DNA from: Clavulina sp. PMI_390
Taxonomy: Eukaryota > Basidiomycota > Agaricomycetes > Cantharellales > Hydnaceae
DNA length: 40,989 nucleotides
Assembly (NCBI GenBank): GCA_015039315.1
Contig: WIDE01000127.1
Coordinates: 48,599 to 89,587 of the forward strand
Reading direction: 5' to 3'
The position numbers and the translations under genes are program-made. Shown piece by piece: positions 20,848 through 32,494 of the stretch. Position 1 is the stretch's first letter, and every line of letters begins with the position of its first letter. The notes under the pieces were generated by a model that was not told where the DNA came from, did not search any database, and was given only the letters and a program-made list of their open reading frames with translations.

Positions 20848-23790
20848 TGGATCCAGTCATCATCGTCCAGCACTGTGTTGTTCTTCTCCTTCTCGTTGAG
20901 GGTAACTATATGGGACACCCTGGAACAACAATATTGCGCGCCTGTCAATACGACATCTTGATCGCGCTTTCGCCTTCTCATATCTCTATACTCTTGGCAC
21001 CTCATTCTCCTCTTCTGACTTCGGCCCCACCGCCCGTGTCTGTCTCCTCCTCGTGAATGGCGATAAGTAAATAAGGACTTCTCGGGCTCATCCCACTTGC
21101 GAGTCACGCCTGCTCTCAGACCCTCACGGTGACAGCTATGCGGGTTGTGGGATGCAAGCATAGGTCGTTCGACCACAGTAGCAGCGGTCGTGACACGAGC
21201 AGCGCCGAAGGACTCCTGCACGTGTACGCTCTAGGAAGATGGGATGGGCGAGTCGTTGTAAACCGTAGAGATAGTGTCCTCACTCTCTTCGCCGTCGTCT
21301 CCGTCGATACCTTCACCACTAGGATGATCAATCCATTCACCTTCTCTCACCCACTCCCACATCTTCCCGTCTTTGGCACCTGAATGCACGCTACATGCCC
21401 GCCTACGCGCATGAATACTCTGCTCGAGATGTCGCTTGCTCCTTAAGACTGCCCCTACCCAGCTCTCTCTATCATGTTGGTGTTGTCGGTGGTAGAGGTA
21501 GCAACGAGCGAAACGCAGGAGAGGAGAGGAGGGTTCAATAACAGTGAGATCGCTCGAGTGAGCTGTTCTGGGTTGCCCGCCAGCGCGATCCCGCTCATCA
21601 TGTTGTCGTCGTTGGTGTCGCGCCCAAGGTATGGGTTCGTTCGCGTCATTTTCCTTGTTTCCTCTTTCTCCTTCATTGCTAACTTCACCCGCCTACTCGT
21701 CCATTTACCCTTATCCACCCCATCCATATCGATATAGATTTCCTTTGGTGTTCCACCCTCATTTGCTCAAGCACTGTGTCTATGATGTAACGTGTGCCCC
21801 TTCGAAGACATGGGCCGTTCATGCATACGCTGGGCTGTCATGACTTCTTTACTCTGCTGGCGCTGAATATGAATATTATTTCCTCTACCCCTACACATCA
21901 GCACCTGCACATGGCACCGATATCTTAACTCTCCATTTCTCCCTGCGCACATTCCACCTCTCGCGTTGCGATATTATTACCTGCTATATTCGCGTCACTT
22001 GGCCCTCTATGCTGTTATTCACATCACTATTCTCTTAACCGTAGGCTCGCTTGTCTGCATTTGATCAGATTCACCAGCACTACTCCCATTATTCCACAAG
22101 AGGCGGGCATGCGAAAGAATGCGCCTGCAACTCAATACGACTTCCCTCCGCCCAATGGGATCGGCTCTCTCTCTCTCACTTGAATTGTATGCGCCCTAAC
22201 CATCACTGAGACGCACGCATGACTAATTAGTCTCAGGACTCGCGGCCCAAAGGTGAGGGAGAGGACAACAGTGATCCGTCTCTATCTAACGCTTCAATGA
22301 GCGCATACTGAGAGATTCTCTATCATACCCCCAGGTTCTATTTGCCCTCGTTTATGTCTTCCCCGTCATCCTCATCACCAGCTTGGGTCTCGGAGCACAG
22401 ATATATGATCCCAGCGCCCACGGCTAGATAGGCTTCCGAGTTTATCTCAACTCAACAACAATCTGTGCGCGAGTTCAACAAAAGTTCCCTAGCGACGAAT
22501 ATAGGATCGATTCAGCAATATGCCGAGCCCGACCATTCCTGTTTGAGCTGCGGCTCCAGCCAGAAGATCTCGTCTGGCGCAGGAAGTCTCTCCTCTTTAT
22601 TAATCCGCCCAATGACCGTCTTCCATCTACAAACCCCATTCATCATCCATCCCCATCTCCCCAGCTGCGCATGTATGTGCAGGCTCGTAATCTGTATGTC
22701 CCCCACGGGGTGCTACAAGAGCGGGAGAAGTCTCGCTGCCGCAGAGATGCATATCATGATGACCTCGTCGCGCTTGACATTTTGCAGAGCCACTTGCTTG
22801 CTCAAAGCGCTCGCGCTCCACGTGGACTCAGTGTTGATTCATTATTTTTCCACATTGTCAGTCATACACTCAAGCTCTACCTTTCACGCATGCAAACCAT
22901 TCGCTATAATATGGACGCTTGAGTAGGTCTAGGGAGGCTTTGGTCATCGCGCGTGAATTCGTCTTCCGCGCAGCTTTCTCGATGCTTCATCTTCGTCTTG
23001 GATTACTGTGTTCTCTTTGTCCTTTTCCTTCCATTCGCCCCCATGCCTCGCCGTAGTTAACCAACGCTTCTCCTAGATCCAACCCTTCCCACCTAATCCG
23101 CATTTAGGTACCCGTAATATTTCAAAATCATGGGCAGTACCTGTATACATTACACCATTCGCTCGTCGCTCAGAACGGAAGAGGACACTCACTTCAGCTC
23201 TCGCACAGCAAGTTAGAAGCAAGTCGTTCTCACGGGCTTCTATACTTGGGCTTATTATTTTACCACACTCGGCGCTACTTCTGGCGGTGACTCATCCAGA
23301 CGCTACTCACTGGTCAACAACTGGAGAAGGAGTGTGTGATCTGGGGTCCGTTCATCGAGCCGTGTACTATCTCCCGATCAGCCAAAACAGGTCAAATGTT
23401 GGTAATAATCTCGGGATGTGCTTTCATTTCCCTTGTAATGCTGGTGTTATCTTTTTTTTTTTCTCAGATGAATTGGTCAGAGATACTTGAGGACAGGATT
23501 TGTGGGCGAAAATGAGGCTTCAGCTCTGTCCTTCGTGTGTGAATTGCACAGATCAATGAATCGATAAGATATGACACATGCCCTACACAGTAATTTGATC
23601 TCTCTCGACGTGCGCACAGGCGGTTATGAGCGAGCTAAAGACCCAGCTACAGAGATCGCTGTCTCAACAGGAGTGGGTCAGATTAATGCACGGCGGGGTT
23701 TGTTAGCATAAAAACTATTGAACGTGTTCAGCTCTCTGAAAAGCGATACAGTCGCAAACTGATCCCGCTCCTCTGGCACCACTCCTTTCA
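20838..23790. other. Unresolved conserved block of unit 1 and upstream DNA of NLR2
   Basis: Two readings compete. Plus strand: a start at 20838, then a frame at 20910-21070 encoding N-I-A-R-L-S-I-R-H-L-D-R-A-F and ending near GPTARVCLLL before a possible donor. A hydrophobic frame at 21550-21700 contains AIPLIMLSSLVSRPRYGF and VIFLVSSFSFIANF, and a hydrophobic piece lies near 22334-22400. Minus strand: a 145-codon frame at 20784-21221 ends in DDDDWIQCEHCSRPF. Both have partial matches in units 2 and 3, and neither gives an intact gene. The last part, about 23.15-23.79 kb, is the NLR2 upstream region. Confidence 0.4.
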
Positions 23791-23815
23791 CTTTCCAAAT
23801 TTGGCTTCCTCTGCC
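23791..23815 (+). promoter_or_regulatory. Conserved upstream block of NLR2
   Basis: 25-bp block starting CTTTCCAAATTTGGCTTCCT, 148 bp upstream of the NLR2 ATG and nearly identical to those of NLR1 and NLR3. Confidence 0.55.
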
Positions 23816-23938
23816 ACTATATCGTACTTGCCTACATAAGCAAGGGCTGTGAGCCTTGGACCTTTCTGAGTTCTCTCATCCCACTACGTGTTGGTCATTG
23901 CGCTGCCTCACCACCAAACCCTCATCATATCTAGGTCC

Positions 23939-26900
23939 ATGTCCACTCCGCCCCCAGCAAATGATGACCATGAAGGGACTCTTGAAGTTATGTGGACGAA
24001 AGCTATTCATGAATTTGAACGATCGTCGGGAAAGTCTCTGAACAATCCTTCACTATTGGAAATCATCGGACATGATCCAACAATTGACTCAATCGGAAAA
24101 GCTTTAGATAAATGTGGTGCTGGTCTCGAGAAGTTTCGCAACAGAGGAAGCTTCGTCTTGAATGCCTTGAAACCCCTCCTAGACATGATGAAGGCTATTG
24201 TTGAGCCCGTTGGTGATATTGTACAAAATGTGAGTCGTTTATTGTAACTATGTTAATGTCCCTTCACTATTCATTATGAAATTTGTAAAGGCTGGCGTGC
24301 CAGGCGGAAAAGTAATGTTCGTTGCAGTTGCCCGCCTGCTTGAGGTCCGTTCTATCGCTCCTTCTGGTGATGGTGGCTCGGCTCATTCAACCTTCAGGTG
24401 ATTGAGGGCGTCTCGAAACGCTATGACAACCTAGCCGAAGCTCTCATCCAGATCAAAGGAATGCTATCTCGCGTCAAACTTCTATGTGATGCGAACGCGA
24501 TAGTCCCTGTTCTTCGCGAGTTGTGTATCCAGACACTGTCCCAAGTTCTCGCCATTATCTCATCGTTTATCCAATACTGTGAGGCCTCCCGCTCCAAGCA
24601 CAAGGCTCTGACAGTTCGTACGAGTAAGTTTAGAAGCTAGCCCATCTACAATGTCAGCTGATTCACGCCCAAATAGAGGATCTTTTTGCCTCGGTTACCG
24701 GAAGGGACAGTACCCTGCCCGCCTTCACTGAACTGAGGCGTTTGATTGATGAAGGAGACAAAACTGTAAATGTTCAGACATTGGCAGTAATTACACAAAG
24801 TGAGCAATCATTTTGCCTGTACGGTCCATCTCGATTGAAATCCTTGTGTCTGATAGTTCAGAAGACACAAAGTACGGGCCCTCGATCACAGTTGCTCATA
24901 TATGATCCCTGATAAATCAACAGGGCTGCAGATGATCTATGAGAGGATTACGCCAACTGACAGCGGCCAGAACCAAGATGAGCGACTCCAACAGGGTAAG
25001 GTGGTTCCTGATCACGCAAAATGGCTGTTCAGCTCGGAGATGTTCAAGGGATGGCTTGAAAGCTCCAACGGCTTCTTCTGGGTCTCAGCTAACGGTATGG
25101 TGTGTTCAAGAATCTCCTCTGTGAGAGAGTACTGATAGAAAGATGAAGCTGGTGTGGGGAAGAGTGTCATCTGGTGCGATTGTTCTTAAGAACGTTTAAC
25201 TAATCCATAACTGACTCTTTCAACTTTCTAAGTGCGGAGGTGATTAAGCACCTTCAAGAGCGCTCATTTTCGTCAAAAGCGGCTATTGCATACCACTATT
25301 TCGACTATAGGGTGCCTAATAAGCGCCTTTACAACAAACTCCTTGCATCCATTATAACCCACTTCAGCGAGACGTCACCTGAGTGCAGAAAGGTCCTCAT
25401 GACTGCTTTTTCACAGACGCTTATTCCAGCGGATGTATCAAGGAGCAAACTTGAAGCTGTCGTAAAATCCATGCTGGCCACGAGTGGTTCAAAGTTCCTT
25501 GTTATTGACGCGCTGGACGAATGCCAGAAGGAGGATGATAATCGGAAGCTGCTTCTCTCCCAGCTCCGAACTCTTACAGATAATTTGGTCCCTTGGAGTG
25601 GAGATCTTCACATATTCACCACTAGCCGTCCTTTGCCTGATATCGAGCGCGCTCTCTGGCATACTCCTAACAAAGTTGTCACTCATCGACTGGAACTGGG
25701 AGAGCAACCTGATCACCATACTACCCTTAAGACGTTCATCAAAACCAAGCTGAATGGTGAGGACTTTGATGACTCCGACTGGTCGCCAAGCTTCAAGGAG
25801 GGTGTTGCAAGCACTCTGATTGAAAAATCTCAGTCTATGTCCGTGTACTCCCCACTCTAATCCAAGCCATTGTGTACAGAATCTGATTTTGAACTCTTCT
25901 CCAGGTTCCTGTGGGTGCAGCTCCAGATCGAGCTCTTGAAGGGCTCCTGGCAGGCTGAGGCAAGCCATAAGCTGTTAGATCTTCCTACCAGCCTCGCAGC
26001 AACATACAACCGGATTCTTGACGAGATAGCTGTGCAGCATCGAAAGAGGATTCGTGTCATAATTGAGTGTGTTATTGCGGCAACTGCTCAGGGACGAGCT
26101 CTATCTCGAGCAGAGATCCAGGAGATGCTGCGATTTGAAATGACCCCTGCCTCAGACAAGCCAAAATGTCTGGTTGTGGCAACCACTCATCAAGAAGATG
26201 GCGTACGCGCTACACTTGCTCAAGGAGAAGGGGTTGATATATTCAAATATCTGCCAAGATCTCTATTCAATGTTCGTGAAGGGGATAGTGCTTTTGGCTT
26301 TATCCACTTCACTGTACAAGAGTATCTTGTCTCAGATCACGACTCTAAGAATGACCTATGCCACGACTTCAGAACTTCTCTAAGGAACGCAAGATACACC
26401 TATCTCCTTGTGTTACTAAGTGCACTTGACATCGTGAACTCCCCCTATATGCCCAATCTCAGGCGCTATGCTGATGAATCATGGTATGCTACCGCTCAAT
26501 CAGTCCTGGCTGACGATGCATCAATCACAAACACTCTGGAGCACTTTCTCAATCCTAATTCTCAGTCCTTTAATGACTGGGTGGAGCGAAGATACAAAGA
26601 TCTTTATCTTACAGATTATAGAGAAAGTGATGAGGCGCATTCTCCTCATGACCATCCAATTCACTGGGCTGTTCGCGTTGGTTCGCTAGACCAAGTGAAG
26701 CGCCTTTGCCAACTTTGGTTGGGGAATGAATCGGAGTCTTGCTCAGACGTCCGCAACCTATATGACAGTCTCAACTGGACGCCTCTTTGCTGGGCAGCTG
26801 TATGTGGCAATGTGGAGATATTTTCTCTCCTTTTGGAGGGGAATACCTCCTGGACTGATCAGCATGTTGGACCATTCTATGGTGGACGGGAGCATCAGAG

Positions 26901-27603
26901 GGAAACAGCCAGACTCCTGGACGTTTTGCTTTGCACGAAATTTCAACCACTGCGAATTCCTCATGTGAATAATACGGATGCCACCCCTCTTGCATGGCCA
27001 TTGTGGTCTCTTTACTCATTATCCCAGCTGCACTCACAATCGGCCACTATGGTACAAGTGCTTTTAGATGGTGTTACAGATGCAGCAGCCACTGAACTCC
27101 TATCAGTCTCTGATGCATCTGGCTATACACCGCTCCTGAGAGCTCTTGCTATTCCACGCTATGGTGAAGAAGGCGGTTGGCTCTTGGATGTCGTGCGGGT
27201 CTTGCTATCCAAAGGCGCCTCTCCCCATGCGCAAAACAACCGCGATCAGGGTATTGCCCACATTGCATGCAAACAAAATGCGTGGATACTTCCAGCGCTG
27301 ATGGCAGAGATCATAATCGACGTAAATATCAGCGACAAGGATGGTGACACACCTTTGCATGTTGCGGCCGAGTGGGTGATGACAGAGGGTATCGAAACTC
27401 TATTAAAAGCAGGTGCGGATCCCAACAAATGCAACAACAATGGGGATACGGCGCTGGACATCGTTGTAAAGCACATCGTCGAGTATCATGATGACCCTCC
27501 TCTGAGAGGCGAGGAAGGCTGGCTAGAGGAGTTCAAGAAGAAGCGCGTGCTGCTTGAAGGACATGGCGCACAATTGCACTCCCTAGCGCAGGAAGAAAAT
27601 TAG
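23939..27603 (+). CDS. NLR2: Goodbye-NACHT-ankyrin STAND protein
   Basis: Nine exons: 23939-24229, 24291-24344, 24398-24623, 24677-24799, 24857-24871, 24924-25094, 25149-25173, 25233-25838, 25905-27603; 1069 residues. Exon lengths equal NLR1 except exon 3 (two codons shorter) and exon 9. The N-terminus MSTPPPANDDHEGTLEVMW leads into the Goodbye-like domain. Walker A is SANAGVGKS with Lys298, Walker B is FLVIDALDEC, followed by FTTSRPLPDIE. After FGFIHFTVQEYLVS, ankyrin repeats run to the end (LNWTPLCWAAVCGNVEIFSLLLEG, DGDTPLHVAAE, LLKAGADPNKCNNNGDTALDIVV). There is no signal peptide or membrane span, so it is cytoplasmic by inference. It lies 6.6 kb downstream of NLR1 in the same orientation. 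No stop or frameshift is seen. It may sense foreign or self molecules through the ankyrin part, but no ligand can be named. Confidence 0.9.
25149..25173 (+). other. 25-base exon carrying Walker A of NLR2
   Basis: Encodes A-G-V-G-K-S-V-I plus part of Cys. It is flanked by introns 25095-25148 (54 bp) and 25174-25232 (59 bp, donor GTGCGA). Confidence 0.8.
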
Positions 27604-28907
27604 TGGTCCACGTCAAGCTTACTCACACCTATCCGTACGTATATTGATCCCACTCGCGTCCACTCATAAGATCTACCTATCTCGCAACTCATGCGCAAAT
27701 CGCAGGTGTATATTGACTAGAGGCTCCCCGGTCGTAACGTACATGAAAGCACAAACGATGTGATTGATACTAGAGTAGACATATAAATTATATCCTACCG
27801 GAGGAATAGAGAACGCATTAAGCAAGATTGAGATCGAAGGTGGGGTATTCATGACGACTCTGCACGAGGCCATAGAAGAAAGGGAATAGACGGAAAAATG
27901 TCGATGATAGAACGCAGTGGTCACAGGAGATAGGGGTAGATCAAGAAGATATCTATAAGGAAGGAGTTGCAAGCGAAGAGGATTTCGAGAGTATTTTTCA
28001 ATTTATGCCCCACCTCTGCGTCTCTTCTCTCCCAAAGTGATCGTTCATGGGGTCAAGTCTACGTAACGGCCGGAATGGGGCCGGATGAAGAGTCTTGATC
28101 TGTGCATCAGTGGAGTCGATCGGAAGGAAAGAAAAACGAGGACAAAACTGCTTATCATGACAATGTTAGAGTTGGAAAGCATGGCAGTGATTCTGTTAGG
28201 ACGATCAGCGTAGATGACATTGTGAAATAACTTGTAGATTCATACCAGCTAAATCCCTTTAGGTGCACTAATAAAGAAGTATCGACCGACGCATTTCGCA
28301 ATTAAACGATGATCTAACCGTATCGTATGATCGGCGATGGCTGATCGGTTCGTGTATTATTGCGTCGATATCGGGATACAACGACAGACGAACTGCCAGT
28401 GATGTCTTGGACGAATGGCATGTGGATGAGTTGTCCTGAGAGAGCTGGAAACAGTGCTATCCCTTTTCCCTTTTCAAGAGCCTGGGTGTGTGTGCCGTGG
28501 TGAGCGAAAAAGGCAACACCACGACGCGAAACGAGTCATGATGCAACGCGAGTTGAGAGGGCCATAATGAATGAGAGATCTCAATAGGCATAGAGAGTAA
28601 TCAGCGCCGCTTGCCTTGTGGCTGGCTTAATGTTCCCTTTCAACTTGTCTTTTCCGACGTAGAATATTAGAGATGCCAAATAGAGCCTGGTGCAAAATGT
28701 GTTGTTGCACCATGGACTATGGTGATGAGGGGGACGTGAGGGAAGGGACTCACTTGAATGATCGAGGGCAGAGACCCAATAGAGAAGTAATACGATGCCG
28801 CTTCCGCCTGAGAGTACTCTCAAATAGCATTACCGATATGATACTACATGATGTCGAGTTTGTCTCCTCTCTTAGAGAAAAAAAGGAAGGCCCTATATGG
28901 AGGGTCT
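27604..28907. other. 3' flank of NLR2
   Basis: Aligns in patches with the flanks of NLR1 and NLR3. Examples are a CACGACGCGAAACG-type block near 28515 and a GAATGAGAGATC-type block near 28572 that also appears near 20527. No open frame is convincing on either strand. Confidence 0.5.
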
Positions 28908-28923
28908 TGAACAATGTTCGCAT
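28908..28923. repeat. Near-palindromic motif, copy 2
   Basis: TTGAACAATGTTCGCA, identical to 20832-20847 and 37622-37637. Here the plus-strand ATG is followed after seven more bases by GTGAGT, a possible splice donor. Confidence 0.6.
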
Positions 28924-31900
28924 GTGAGTTGGGTTTTGCGTCCGTTTGCCGCCTCCACCTTCATCTTCTGTGTCTTCTTTGTCTTTTCTTTTCCTTCTTC
29001 TCCGGTGGCTACGTGGGGCGCTCAGGAACTGAAAATTGCGCGTCCGTCAATATGACGCTGTCGTTGCGCGCGCGCTCTTCCATGTCATTCCACCTCACTC
29101 CGAACACTCGTGATCATCCCACTCTCCGCCTTCGATGTTGTCCTTACCCTTCCGTCCGTATTTTCACCCCTTCATGATGACGAATCGGCCAAATTTTTCG
29201 CGCCGTTCTCCCCTTGCCTATCGCGCATGCTCTCACAACGTTGCTCTAACACCGATAAGGTGGCATCTTTAGTGGGGCCAGCAGATGTCCTTTAACTATG
29301 ATGGCGGTTGTTGATGCTACTAGCGACGATGGAGAACTCACGCATGCGTCCTATCTGGAGGGAGAAGTACAAGATCGCTGTGCGGCACAGAATACAGCGA
29401 GCTTGGGGCCGTCATCGTCGTCCTCGCCACTGTCTTCACCATCAACATCTTGTCTATTCACCCTCTCTCTCCCACTTCGACGTCTTCGCCTTCACGCCTT
29501 TCGCACATCCCCACACTTTACACACCTCAACTCACGCGCATGCTTTCCCTGCTTGGGGATGCCACCGGCTCGTTAGGACCACCCTACCCAGCCCTCTATC
29601 CCGTCCGTGTTATCGGTGGTGGTGATGCTGGCGACGGCTGGCAAAACTCGGATGAGGAGAAGGAGGTCCCATGACGGTGGGGTCGCTAGGCTGGGCTGGG
29701 CTGGGCTGGGCTGACTGCTATTGCAATCCTTCTCATCGCTTCGCTGTCGTCAACATCGCGCTCAAGGTACAGGTTCATCCCGACCAGCCTATTTCCATAT
29801 ATCCTCTTTCCTCGGCATCATCACTAGTCTGTGTCCCGCTCTCCTGCTCACCCTTTCCTTTTCGACCATTCTATTCTTACAGACCGCGTTCGGTATCCCC
29901 CTCCCATTCGTTCGAGTGCTGCCTCCATGATATGGCGCCTGCCCCTCCGACTCGCTACGGAACGTCGTCCGTCCATTCACAGGATGAACTCTCGTAATTT
30001 CATCTCATTCAGTTGCATTGAACGTCAGAATCCATTCTTCAATCAGCACTATCGTCAACTGCGCCCAGGTCGTGGCGCCCTTCTTTCATTCCTCCGCAGG
30101 TTCCACCTGGCTACTGCGACGTATTCACGTGCGATATCTGCGTCATTCGAGCGACCATGAAACTACCCACATCGCCATCTTCCGCACTAGAGCTGCTCTG
30201 GCTCTAGCTCAATGGTGCTACCACTATGCGGCTAGGGATGGGTGTGTAAGGGGATGTATGACACGATACGACGGTTCCCATCTGCTCAACATCGTGCTTC
30301 TCCCCAATCCAACTGCCCGTGCAATACGCCATAACCAAAACGCGCGCGTACAGCCGATTATCCAACAGATTCCAGCACACTACTCACAGGACTCTTGGCA
30401 TAAGGGAGGGAGAGTGGATAGCATTCATTCGTTCCTGCCGCCTCATCAGACGCGTCATAAGGGCCTCCCTATCATGGTCCGCGTTTCTTCATCCCTTTCT
30501 TACCTCTATGTCATCGGCCTTGTCGCTCGGGTATCGGGGCGCAGGTATGCGTGACCAGTGCCGAGACCCATGCGGGCCTGTTCCTCCTCGATGATGCTGG
30601 ATGTAAATGAGTACTTGATCTTCCATCGATCTGGTGCGATCTCTACATTGGCAGCTTTCCCTCTCACCCTTCCCTCACCTTTCGCCTTGTGCTTCCTGGG
30701 TGCGTTCTCTGGCTGCAGTCTCGCCTTTCGAGCCATAACATGCTAACACTGATCTTCCCTCTCCCTGACCATAAGCCAACACTATCTGAAGTCGAAAACA
30801 GCGTGAGAGTCCCCGACCTTCTCCCGCACGTCTATCCTTCCATCCCGAATTCCCATCGCCGAACTACCATACCTCGTCGTGGGGATTCCAGACTTCTCGT
30901 GCCCTGACAGACTCGCCCTCTTGCCGATGTAATACACGCGCTACAGCGGAGGGGAGCGGCAGGTGCCCTCCCGCAATCCTGGGCGCGAGCAAGACCAGGA
31001 TGGTCGTCGTCGACCTTCGCATTATTTTCTATTTCCTCCGTATCATTATCGTTGTCGTCTTCATCGCCTCCTGACGTATCTGACCACGGATGTGCGGTAT
31101 CAGCGCTAACATCAGTTTAAGCCCTGCTGCCTCCTCGCCCCACCCCGCCCCACCCGGAGGTTCGGCCGTTCTCTACTGATGGCTATTGGTTTGAGCGTAG
31201 ACCAATCAATGTCTGCTTTCCTGGAGCGTGACGTGACTCATCGAACAACAAGGGCGAGGGCAGAGAGTAGGGTGGATACTTGATGGACATTATGGGTAGG
31301 CTGATCGAACCAAGTGGTAAGTCTGTCAGCCTTGTTATTCTTTATCTGGTTCGTTTGTATCGAGGTTTCACCCATGACCCTTCCACATCGCCAGTCATGA
31401 GCTTATGGTGTCCTTCTCACATTTTAGACCATTCACCACAATATCGAGGCCGGAGTTGGGTTAAGGGAGCGCTGGGGCCTTCGCGCGTGGGGTGAGTTTC
31501 CACCCTTTTCTTCACGCTTCGTCTTTGTTTTAGAACTTTTTTTCTTATCCCTTTTTCACTCCATCAATTTGCTCCTGTTCCGCGATGTGATCAACAACTC
31601 TTCTATCTCTAGCCCTTCCCACCTTGATCGCATTTGTGCGCCAGTAACGTTTAAAGGCGACAACCACAAGTGCACACAATACATCCATGGTTTGCTGTTC
31701 GGGCTGCGGCCTGCCTAGCACGGCCCAGTTGAGAAGCCAACACCACCTTTCATGCTGGTGCAGGACCGCCCCTTTCCGCCCTAGCACAACGGTCCCACTC
31801 GACGCAATCGCCGCCCCTCACTGCGGGTTTTCATTATTTCACACCACTTCGGGCTGCACCTGTCGGCTACTCATATTGAGGCCGGCTACCAGGTAACTCT

Positions 31901-32354
31901 TAGAGAAAAGTAGGCGGTCGGCACACCTTACGGAGCCTTATCATGTCTTTTAATTAAGTGAAATAAGTCATCTGCTCGCAACGATATCAGCATGTGCTCT
32001 GCTTGGACTAGTACTGTTGTTATGTTCGTTGTTGCTTGTATGATTGAAACAAAGCTACCTAAGAACGAATCAATGAGGAAAGCTGATGCTTGATGCATAT
32101 TTCCGTCGTGTGAGATGTGCAGATCGATGGATCGAGAGGAGGCGCAGCATGGCCAAGACAGTGATCTGACCTCCTTTGACGCGCGTATTATTGACCGTGT
32201 ATTCCCATAGATAGAAGGATCGAGGTTTCGAATGACCCAACACGGACGACAGTGGACTTGATCGACACACCATAAGGTGCGTCAGGGTGGTTGTTATTAG
32301 GCGCTTGTTCGGTAGCAGCACATGAATCTCCCAGCTTCTCTGCCACCACTTTCA
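28924..32354. other. Unresolved conserved block of unit 2 and upstream DNA of NLR3
   Basis: Matches unit 1 in order. Around 29030-29160 the frame equivalent to the unit 1 IARLSIRHLDR frame is broken by TGA. Around 29714-29830 a frame reading G-L-T-A-I-A-I-L-L-I-A-S-L-S-S matches the unit 1 AIPLIMLSSL frame but ends at TAG; the hydrophobic reading continues in another frame (ITSLCPALLLTLSFSTILFL), as expected for a frameshift. Near 31020-31072 a hydrophobic piece ends in TGA. On the minus strand, 30506-30736 is a 76-codon hydrophilic frame. This looks like a decayed multi-span membrane-protein gene, but the identity is not known. From about 31.9 kb it is NLR3 upstream DNA. Confidence 0.4.
29691..29713 (+). 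repeat. (CTGGG)n pentanucleotide repeat
   Basis: Four copies of CTGGG plus CTG, a short tandem repeat within the unresolved block of unit 2. It is not present at the matching place in units 1 or 3. Confidence 0.85.
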
Positions 32355-32379
32355 CTTTCCAAATTCGGCTTCCTCTGCC
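32355..32379 (+). promoter_or_regulatory. Conserved upstream block of NLR3
   Basis: 25-bp block starting CTTTCCAAATTCGGCTTCCT, 140 bp upstream of the NLR3 ATG. It has one difference from the NLR1 block and one from the NLR2 block. Confidence 0.55.
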
Positions 32380-32494
32380 AATGATAAGATTTGCTCACGT
32401 AAGCCGGGCAGGGACCCTCGCGCCCTCCTCTCATCCGATAACGTATTGACCAGCCCGCCCACTTGCAACCAAACCCTCGCATTATCTGGCACCC

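Larger units (their letters stand above)
12950..23120 (+). repeat. Segmental duplication unit 1 (NLR1 plus downstream DNA)
   Basis: Sequence upstream of NLR1, the gene itself, its 3' flank and blocks near 20.83-21.05, 21.55-21.70, 22.5-22.6 and 22.9-23.1 kb all have counterparts in the same order and orientation in unit 2. Edges are approximate. This copy carries about 2 kb (roughly 18.47-20.42 kb) that the other two lack. Confidence 0.65.
23120..31900 (+). repeat. Segmental duplication unit 2 (NLR2 plus downstream DNA)
   Basis: Head-to-tail counterpart of unit 1. The junction region near 23050-23150 aligns with 31600-31670 at the end of this unit (shared CCCTTCCCACCT). NLR start-to-start distance is 10,304 bp from unit 1 to 2 and 8,556 bp from unit 2 to 3. 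Edges are approximate. Confidence 0.65.

Noticed and set aside
29298..29625. Overlapping 92- and 105-codon plus-strand frames
   Set aside because: Rich in Ser, Pro and His from CT-rich DNA; the two frames overlap and lack counterparts in unit 1.
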